A stretch of 64,000 nucleotides of DNA from Pedomonas mirosovicensis (GTDB lineage Bacteria; Pseudomonadota; Alphaproteobacteria; Sphingomonadales; Sphingomonadaceae), in contig NZ_JAKFIA010000001.1 of NCBI RefSeq assembly GCF_022569295.1, positions 1,193,001 to 1,257,000 on the forward strand, read 5' to 3'. Both the position numbers and the translations under genes were made by a program. A model generated the notes under the pieces. It saw only the letters and a program-made list of their open reading frames with translations, searched no databases and had not been told where the DNA came from. Shown here one piece after another: positions 58,405-64,000 of this stretch; within the stretch, counting starts at the first letter, position 1; every line of letters begins with the position of its first letter.

Positions 58405-59028
58405 TCACTCAAGATCGATGCGGGTGGCGGCGAGGCGGGTGACTTCCCGCTCGTCGTGGGTGACGTAGAGGATCGGCAGGCGGAAGGTGTCGCGCAGCTG
58501 CTCGATAAGCACGAGGATTTCCTCTTTCCGCGCCCGGTCTAGCGAGGCCAACGGCTCGTCCATCAAGAGGAAGCGCGGACTGGCTAGTAAGGCCCGGCCG
58601 ATGGCGACGCGCTGGGCCTCGCCGCCGGAAAGGGTGGCGGGGCGGCGATCGAGCAAATGGCGCAGGCCGAGGAAATCGAGCACATCCGCCAGATCGACGT
58701 AGCGATCCGCAGGCGGGGTGAGGTCGTGGCCGTAGAGCAGATTGGCGCGCACGTTCATGTGCGGGAACAGGCGGCCATCCTGAAAGATATAGCCGACGCG
58801 GCGGGCCTCCGGCGGCAGGTCGATGCCCCGTTCGCTGTCGAACAGCACCGTACCGCCGACAAGGATGCGGCCTTTATCGGGCCGCAGCACGCCCGCCACC
58901 ATGTGCAGCACGCTGGTTTTCCCCGCGCCGGAGGGGCCGAACAGGGCGGTCAAGCCTTCGCCCGCCGTGAAGGCGGTGGCGATGCGGCGCTCGCCCAGCT
59001 GCTTGATAACGTCAACCTCAATCGACAT
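58405..59028 (-). CDS. modC: Molybdate ABC transporter ATP-binding protein, short form
   Basis: A 207-residue ABC ATPase: Walker A GPSGAGKTSVLHMVAG, Q-loop YIFQDGRLFPHM, signature LSGGEAQRVAIGR, Walker B FLLMDEPLASLD. Typical ModC proteins have about 350 residues; this one ends after the ATPase and lacks the C-terminal molybdate-binding (TOBE) domain. The start overlaps modB by 11 bases. Together with modA and modB upstream it forms the modABC transporter. Confidence 0.88.
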   Translation of the reverse strand: MSIEVDVIKQLGERRIATAFTAGEGLTALFGPSGAGKTSVLHMVAGVLRPDKGRILVGGTVLFDSERGIDLPPEARRVGYIFQDGRLFPHMNVRANLLYGHDLTPPADRYVDLADVLDFLGLRHLLDRRPATLSGGEAQRVAIGRALLASPRFLLMDEPLASLDRARKEEILVLIEQLRDTFRLPILYVTHDEREVTRLAATRIDLE

Positions 59029-59722
59029 GGCTGCGCCTCCTCTGGTGGAAGCGCTCGCTCAGCGCCTCGGCGGCGAAGAGCGCCACCATGGAGAGGACGA
59101 TCGCGAGGATGGAGAGGCGCAGCACCTGATTTTCCGCCCCCGGCACCTGCAGGAAGGCGAAGATGGCGAGCGCGAGGGTTTGCGTCTCGCCCGGAATGTT
59201 GGAGGCGAAGGTGATGGTTGCGCCGAACTCGCCCAGAGCCTTGGCGAAGCCGAGGATCGCGCCCGCGCACACGCCCGGCAAGGCGAGCGGCAGGGTGATG
59301 GTGAAGAACACCCGCCATCGGCGCGCGCCCAGCGTTCGGGCGGCGATCTCCAGCCGGGGATCGATGGCTTCCAGCGACAGGCGGATGGAGCGCACCATGA
59401 AGGGCAGGCCCATGATGCCCGCCGCCAGCGCCGCGCCGGTCCAGCGGAAGGCCAGCGTGATGCCGAACAGGCTCTCCAGCAGCTGGCCGATAGGGCCGGT
59501 GCGGCCGAAGGCGAGCAGCAGCAGGTAACCGGTGACGACGGGCGGCAGCACCAGCGGGAGGTGAACGAGGCCGTTCAGCAGTCCCTTGCCCCAGAAGCGG
59601 CAGCGGGCAAGGGCATAGGCGAGGGCGAAGGCAACCGGCAGGCCACCGAGCATGGCCCACAGCGCCACCTTGAGGCTGAGACTGAGCGCGTCCCATTCAG
59701 CGGGGGTGAGCTGGGGCCCCAT
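59018..59722 (-). CDS. modB: Molybdate ABC transporter permease
   Basis: A 234-residue inner-membrane permease with five or six helices. The EAA-loop contact motif is IAARTLGARRWRVFFTITLP, followed by ILGFAKALGEFGATITFA, a ModB hallmark. It ends 11 bases into modC and starts 5 bases after modA, all one operon. Confidence 0.92.
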   Translation of the reverse strand: MGPQLTPAEWDALSLSLKVALWAMLGGLPVAFALAYALARCRFWGKGLLNGLVHLPLVLPPVVTGYLLLLAFGRTGPIGQLLESLFGITLAFRWTGAALAAGIMGLPFMVRSIRLSLEAIDPRLEIAARTLGARRWRVFFTITLPLALPGVCAGAILGFAKALGEFGATITFASNIPGETQTLALAIFAFLQVPGAENQVLRLSILAIVLSMVALFAAEALSERFHQRRRSHVD

Positions 59723-59727
59723 GCCTC

Positions 59728-60573
59728 TTACAGCACTTCAAAGCCGAATTTGCGGAAGTGCGCCTTGCCGGCATCCGACAGCAGGAACGCGCGGAAGGCG
59801 CGGCTTTCGGGGGTGTCGTGCCCCTTCAGAATGCCAAGAACATAGCGGATCGGCGGATGCAGGGCCTCCGGGAAGGTGCCGGCGATGACGACCTTGCGGG
59901 AGGCGGCGGCGTCGGTGGAATAGACGATGCCGGCGTTGGCCTCGGCGCGCTCCACATAGGCGAGCGCGGCGCGCACGCTCTCGGCGCGGGCAATGCGAGG
60001 CGCGAGGCGCTGCCACAGGCCCAGCTTCTCCAGCGCGGCCTTGCCGTAGCGGCCGGCAGGCACGGCGTCGGGATCGGCCATGGCGAGGCGGCCCTTGCCC
60101 AGGCGGGCAGGCCACTGCGTTTTCGTGAGGTCTGCCTTGAACGGCTGGCTGGCCGGGGCAATGAGCACCAGCCGGTTGGAGAGGAAATCTGTGCGCGTGC
60201 CGGGCGACAGCAGCTTCCGGGCATCCAGATAATCCATCCAGGCCATATCGGCCGAGAGGAACAGGTCGGCTGGCGCGCCGCGCTCGATCTGGCGGGCGAG
60301 CGTTGAGGAACCCGCAAAGGCGAGGCGCGGGCGCGGATGACCGGCCTTGGCGTAGGCATCGGCCGCGCTGTTCAGCGCTTCCTGCAGGCTGGCGGCGGCG
60401 AAGACGAGTGCGGGCTGGCCCTTGGCGGGCGCGGCGAAGACCGCGCGGGGCAGGATAACGAATGCCAGCGCCAACCCCAGGGCGGCAACGAGGATCGCCT
60501 GCACGATGCGGCAGGAGAGGTGCGACGGGGGCGGAAAGCCCTGGCGGCGCGTGGGGCGGTGCATGGTCGTCAT
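59728..60573 (-). CDS. modA: Molybdate ABC transporter substrate-binding protein
   Basis: A 281-residue periplasmic binding protein. A signal anchor or signal peptide ends near APAKGQPA, after ILVAALGLALAFVILPRAVF. The anion-binding region is VFAAASLQEALNSAADAY and FAGSSTLARQIERGAPADLF, the ModA fold; SLSADMAWMDYL-like and GIVYSTDAAA follow. First gene of modABC. Confidence 0.9.
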   Translation of the reverse strand: MTTMHRPTRRQGFPPPSHLSCRIVQAILVAALGLALAFVILPRAVFAAPAKGQPALVFAAASLQEALNSAADAYAKAGHPRPRLAFAGSSTLARQIERGAPADLFLSADMAWMDYLDARKLLSPGTRTDFLSNRLVLIAPASQPFKADLTKTQWPARLGKGRLAMADPDAVPAGRYGKAALEKLGLWQRLAPRIARAESVRAALAYVERAEANAGIVYSTDAAASRKVVIAGTFPEALHPPIRYVLGILKGHDTPESRAFRAFLLSDAGKAHFRKFGFEVL

Positions 60574-60660
60574 TTGCCGGATCTATAAAGGGCGCCGCCG
60601 CCGCGCGCCAGACCCCGCGCCGCCGCAAGGGCTTAAGGGGCCGGCTGCCGTGCTGTCGGC

Positions 60661-61134
60661 TCAGGCGTCGGCTTCGGCCTTCTGTTGCTGACACATGCCG
60701 AGCAGGGCCATGAACTGGCGCCGGTCGAGAGGCTTGGGCAGATAGCCGGTCATGCCCGCCGCCGCGCAGTTGCCCGCCTCTTCCTCTTCCGAATTGGCGG
60801 TCATGGCGATGATGGGAAGGTCGGCATAGGGCCCGCCCAGCGCCCGGATGGCGCGGCAGGCCTCCAGTCCCGACATCTCCGGCATCCGGATGTCCATAAG
60901 GACGAGATCGAAGCGGTCCTCCTGCACGGCGCGTACGGCTGCCGCTCCATCGCCCACGATAATGCAGCTGTGCCCGGCAATATGCAGCAGGGTTTTGACA
61001 AGCAGCTGGTTGACCGAGTTGTCTTCCGCCACCAGAACGTGCAGACGCCCGGCCATCGCAACAGCCGCCTCCCCGAGCGCAGACCGTTTGTCTGCGTCGG
61101 CATGCCCCGATGCATACTCAACGAAATACATCAT
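60661..61134 (-). CDS. Response regulator receiver-domain protein
   Basis: A 157-residue single-domain response regulator. The phospho-acceptor aspartate is in LVLMDIRMPEMSGLEA; acidic residues are in HVLVAEDNSVNQLLVKTL; the conserved lysine is YLPKPLDRR. No DNA-binding or output domain, so it probably relays phosphate, as in hybrid-kinase receivers. No kinase is adjacent. ATG at 61134 chosen for the gggagcggg site. Confidence 0.85.
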   Translation of the reverse strand: MMYFVEYASGHADADKRSALGEAAVAMAGRLHVLVAEDNSVNQLLVKTLLHIAGHSCIIVGDGAAAVRAVQEDRFDLVLMDIRMPEMSGLEACRAIRALGGPYADLPIIAMTANSEEEEAGNCAAAGMTGYLPKPLDRRQFMALLGMCQQQKAEADA

Positions 61135-61338
61135 CGACCCGCTCCCCCGTTGCTGTTGGTCGATAGTTACAGAAACACGCAACTAAGCCCCCGAAACAAG
61201 GATAAGATCATAGCAACCATTACTTGACAACCCTTGGGCGAGAAATTTGATTGCTTCTCGTAACGTCGGAAGGATGGCGGGTTTTTAATACTGCGGTATT
61301 ATTACAAGTATGCAACGTAGGGGCGTTAGCCTTCTATT

Positions 61339-61890
61339 TCAGTGGCTTAGCACGGGTAGTATTAAGCTGACGCGGGTTCCCCCATATGTTGCGCTGCGAA
61401 GAACGGTCCAGGATGGATCGTTAATTTCTTCAGCGCGGGGTGTTTCAACAACGACGATCGTCTCGGGGCTTACCCAATTCTGGTAGGCCAGCTGCGCCAG
61501 GGTGGGCCCCACCAGGCTCTTACCGTAGGGCGGGTCCATGAAAATCAGGTCGTATGGCTCGGCCGCCGGCGGCAGGGAGGTGGCCGGGCGGTTGAGCACC
61601 TGAATGCGATCGCCGGCCTGAAGCGCGGCGGCGTTCTGCTCCACGAGGCGGCAGGAGGCGCGGGCGCTGTCGACGAAGGTGACGTGTTCGGCCCCGCGCG
61701 ACAGGGCTTCCAAACCCAGCGCGCCGCTGCCGGAGAAGATGTCCGCCACCCTGAGGCCCGCAAAGCCACCGAGGCGCGCCTGGATCATGCTGAACAGCGC
61801 CTCGCGCACCCGGTCGGTGGTAGGGCGCACGGCGTCATCGGGCGGGGAGAGCAGCTTTCGCCCCCGCCACTGGCCGGCAATGATTCTCAT
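61339..61890 (-). CDS. rsmD: 16S rRNA (guanine-966-N2) methyltransferase RsmD
   Basis: A 183-residue SAM-dependent methyltransferase. MRIIAGQWRGRKL opens it; VADIFSGSGALGLEALSRGA is the SAM site and DLIFMDPPYGKSL the catalytic motif. The start at 61890 overlaps the rluB stop in an ATGA pattern, so the two are translated together. Confidence 0.93.
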   Translation of the reverse strand: MRIIAGQWRGRKLLSPPDDAVRPTTDRVREALFSMIQARLGGFAGLRVADIFSGSGALGLEALSRGAEHVTFVDSARASCRLVEQNAAALQAGDRIQVLNRPATSLPPAAEPYDLIFMDPPYGKSLVGPTLAQLAYQNWVSPETIVVVETPRAEEINDPSWTVLRSATYGGTRVSLILPVLSH

Positions 61891-63292
61891 GGCTTGCGGC
61901 CCCGAGGCTTTGAATTGCTGCGGGGCTTGGGCTTGCCGCTGATCTTCGGCTTGGCCCAGCCGGGCTTGCGCTCCAGCTTCTTGCGGCCAAGCTCGCCCGT
62001 CTCTGCCGTTGCCGGGCGGGGGAGGCGCTGAGCGTGCCCTTGCGGGGCGTGCGTGCGGCCGGTTTGGCGGGCTTGCCTGCTTGCGGCCGCTCGCGCCCCG
62101 TTTGCGGGGCGGCAGGCTTGCCGGTGCGCGCTTCCGTATTGCGCTTTTCGGCCTGACGGGCCTCGGCGGTGCGGGTCTGGCGGCGGATGAGGCGCACCGG
62201 TTCGGCGGCAGCCTCCGCCTCCGGCATTGCGGAAGCAGCGCCGCGCGGCGCGCGGCGGCGAGCCTCATCCCGCGTGTCGCGGCCTCGGCCCTTGGGCGAT
62301 GCCCCCTTGGGGGAGGCAGGGGCGGACGCGGATGCTTCCGCTTCCCGGCGATGGTGCGGCGGGGTGAAGAACTCCTCGCGGCGGCGGGGCATGGTATCCT
62401 CCACCTCGAAGCCCGGCGGCGGGAGCAGATCGCCCGGCACGCCCGGAATGGCGCCGGGGCTGATCTCCTGCACCTCGCCATCGCGCAGGCCATCGAGCGT
62501 GAAGGGGCCATAATCGGTGCGGATAAGGCGGGAGACCTGAAGGCCGAGATGACCGAGGACGTTGCGGACTTCGCGGTTCTTGCCCTCGCGGATCTTCACC
62601 GCAATCCAGTGGGTAAGGCCGTGGCTGCTCTCCACCTCGGTGTTGATGGAGCCGTAGCGCACGCCGTCGATGGTGATGCCCTCGATGAGATCGGCCAGCG
62701 CGTTGTAGTCGATCCGGCCGCGCACGCGGGCGCGGTAGATGCGCTCCACCGAATTGGCGGGCAGCTCCAGCCAGCGCTTCAGCTCGCCGTTGTTGGTGAG
62801 CAGCAGCAAGCCTTCGGTGTTGTAATCGAGCCGCCCGATGGTGACGACGCGCGGCATCCCCTTGGGCAGCAGGTCGTAGATGGTGGGGCGGCCCTCGGGG
62901 TCGCGCACGGTGGTGAGGCACCCGGCAGGCTTGAAAAACCGCCACAGGCGGGTGGGCTCCACATCGGAGACGGGCTTGCCGTCGACGGCGACGCCTTCAA
63001 GGCTGGTGAGGATGGTGGCGGGCGTGGTCAGCACCTCGCCGTTCAGCGCCACCCGGCCTTCGAGAATCATCCGCTCCACGTCGCGGCGGCTGCCGACGCC
63101 GGCGCGGGCCAGCAGCTTGGCGATGCGCTGGGGTTCGTGCGCCTCGAACCGGGGCTCGGCCTTGGGTGCGCGCGCCGAGGCTGCCCGGCCCTTAGCGCGC
63201 GGCTCCCGCCCGGCCGATTCGGCGCGGGCGCGGCCGGGAGCCTTGGTGGGGCGGGAAGCGGTTGAAACCGGAGGACGGAACTTGCGCGACAT
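61887..63292 (-). pseudogene. rluB: 23S rRNA pseudouridine synthase RluB-like, frameshifted in the tail
   Basis: An RsuA/RluB-family enzyme. Start ATG at 63292 (MSRKFRPP). After a basic, Ala-rich N-terminal extension comes an S4 domain (RIAKLLARAGVGSRRDVERM) and the synthase with the catalytic aspartate in VTIGRLDYNTEGLLLLTN. A long basic low-complexity tail follows. The frame breaks near the end: the ORF runs past the rsmD start, while another frame holds ELGRKKLERKPGWAKPKISG to a stop overlapping rsmD. One G missing in 62018-62022 accounts for this, with the span one base short of a multiple of three. Only the tail is hit, so activity may survive. Confidence 0.8.
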
Positions 63293-63427
63293 GATGAACC
63301 GCTGAGCCTTCTGATTTTGGTCGGGACGCCGGGGGAGCATCCATAGTTCGAGAATGAGCCCATGTCTCGAAAAGACTCGATTGACCGGGCTAGAGTCGTC
63401 TCTATAGTGCGCTGCGCCAAGTCCGGT

Positions 63428-63514
63428 GCCCCTGTGGTGGAATTGGTAGACACGCTTGACTCAAAATCAAGTGGCGGAAACGTCGTGCTGGTTCGAGTCC
63501 GGCCAGGGGCACCA
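63428..63514 (+). tRNA. tRNA-Leu (CAA anticodon)
   Basis: An 87-base class II tRNA: acceptor gcccctg / caggggc, anticodon stem cttga / tcaag enclosing loop ctcaaaa (anticodon CAA), a variable arm (about 15 bases), T-arm with ggttcgagtcc, and an encoded CCA. It reads leucine TTG. Confidence 0.96.
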
Positions 63515-63799
63515 ATCTCGGCCTGATATGGCCGCCAATTTTCAAAAACCCATCCGGAACCTATCGCCTGAACCGCAAGCCGCGCCACAGGTGATCGGGT
63601 CTGCGTGCCGCGCTGACGCGCAAGATGGCCACGCTTCGCCTGTGCGCTGGAACACAGAGTAATTCGGCTCGTTTGGATCGATCCGGGCTCTCTCGCCGAG
63701 AAGGGAGCCGGCTATCGGCATCTCAAGTGAAGGTACGCTCTCTGTGTTCATCCAAATCTTGCGGATCAGCCGCTCCCTGCACAAGCAGGAGGCGTGTGC

Positions 63800-64000
63800 A
63801 TGACCATGCCTCAGATGGCTCAGCGCTCCACGACAGTTTCAGGTTGCATGCGCGTTATCGAGACCGGGGTGTACAGGGGGCCCCATGTCTACGGCGACCT
63901 GCCCATGATCCGCATTATGCTGGACCTGGGGCCGCTGGAGCTGCACCCGACCAACACCCTGCCGGATTTTAACCAGCGTCTGCTGACGCTGCTGCCGGGC
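63800..64000 (+). CDS. cphA: Cyanophycin synthetase, N-terminal part (cut by window edge)
   Basis: 67 residues are visible: a start ATG at 63800 with an ideal aggagg ribosome site at 63787-63792, then MRVIETGVYRGPHVYGDLPM and IRIMLDLGPLELHPTNTLPD, which match the conserved N-domain of CphA proteins (ATP-dependent polymerisation of Asp and Arg into cyanophycin). No stop before the window edge. Between tRNA-Leu and this gene no other gene is evident. Confidence 0.85.
   Translation, partial: MTMPQMAQRSTTVSGCMRVIETGVYRGPHVYGDLPMIRIMLDLGPLELHPTNTLPDFNQRLLTLLPG

Overview
The window is a stretch of GC-rich alphaproteobacterial chromosome, most likely from a Sphingomonadales-type organism. Four things point there: the order helicase / S4 protein / FdxA / CarD-CdnL; the mreBCD-mrdA-rodA cluster; the YceI-cytochrome b561-YceI trio; and Gcv-type, TetR, HxlR and ArsR regulators with GTG/TTG starts. 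The assignment rests on recognised proteins and gene order only. No rRNA operon, CRISPR array, complete prophage or complete insertion sequence is present. Two tRNA genes are present: Lys-CUU and Leu-CAA.

Layout. 0-6.2 kb: tail of a TesB thioesterase, two small DUF1622-type membrane proteins, a zinc alcohol/formaldehyde-type dehydrogenase, a beta-lactamase-fold serine hydrolase, MetC and SseA. 6.3-9.3 kb: queuosine precursor genes queF, queE and queC, interrupted by an AT-rich decayed gene. 9.3-17 kb: an unusual degenerate GGDEF/EAL-like protein, a LysR regulator, an SPFH/NfeD pair, AcuI, an AAC(3)-I-like acetyltransferase with an AT-rich small membrane protein, and a free-methionine-sulfoxide reductase. 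17-25 kb: M23 peptidase, RNA helicase, S4 protein, FdxA, CdnL, YceI/b561/YceI. 25-34 kb: exported SDR, ArsR-SRPBCC pair, phosphofructokinase, succinate-semialdehyde dehydrogenase, Hsp20, MutL. 33.7-39.7 kb: the cell-shape operon mreB, mreC, mreD, mrdA, rodA. 39.8-42.2 kb: tRNA-Lys, a tyrosine-recombinase remnant and a SnoaL-SDR-TetR unit. 42.6-49 kb: a hypothetical protein, dodecin with a very acidic tail, LptF, two glycosyltransferases and a YedK/HMCES protein. 48.8-53.5 kb: bamD-recN-ligA. 53.6-64 kb: a small basic protein, PrmA, HxlR and its divergent oxidoreductase, UvrD, molybdate transporter modABC, a response regulator, rsmD, rluB, tRNA-Leu and the start of cyanophycin synthetase.

Functional themes are cell-envelope growth (MreBCD, PBP2, RodA, M23, BamD, LptF), DNA repair (MutL, RecN, LigA, UvrD, YedK), RNA modification (QueF/E/C, RluB, RsmD) and sulfur or redox metabolism.

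Two features stand out. First, at least six conserved genes (sseA, queC, the fRMsr gene, mrdA, uvrD, rluB) each carry a single-base indel. They include the normally essential mrdA, so assembly error is the leading explanation. Second, an intergenic palindrome-plus-tail repeat recurs five times. Inward-facing copies bracket two AT-rich islets of about 1 kb, one of them holding the AAC(3)-I-like gene.
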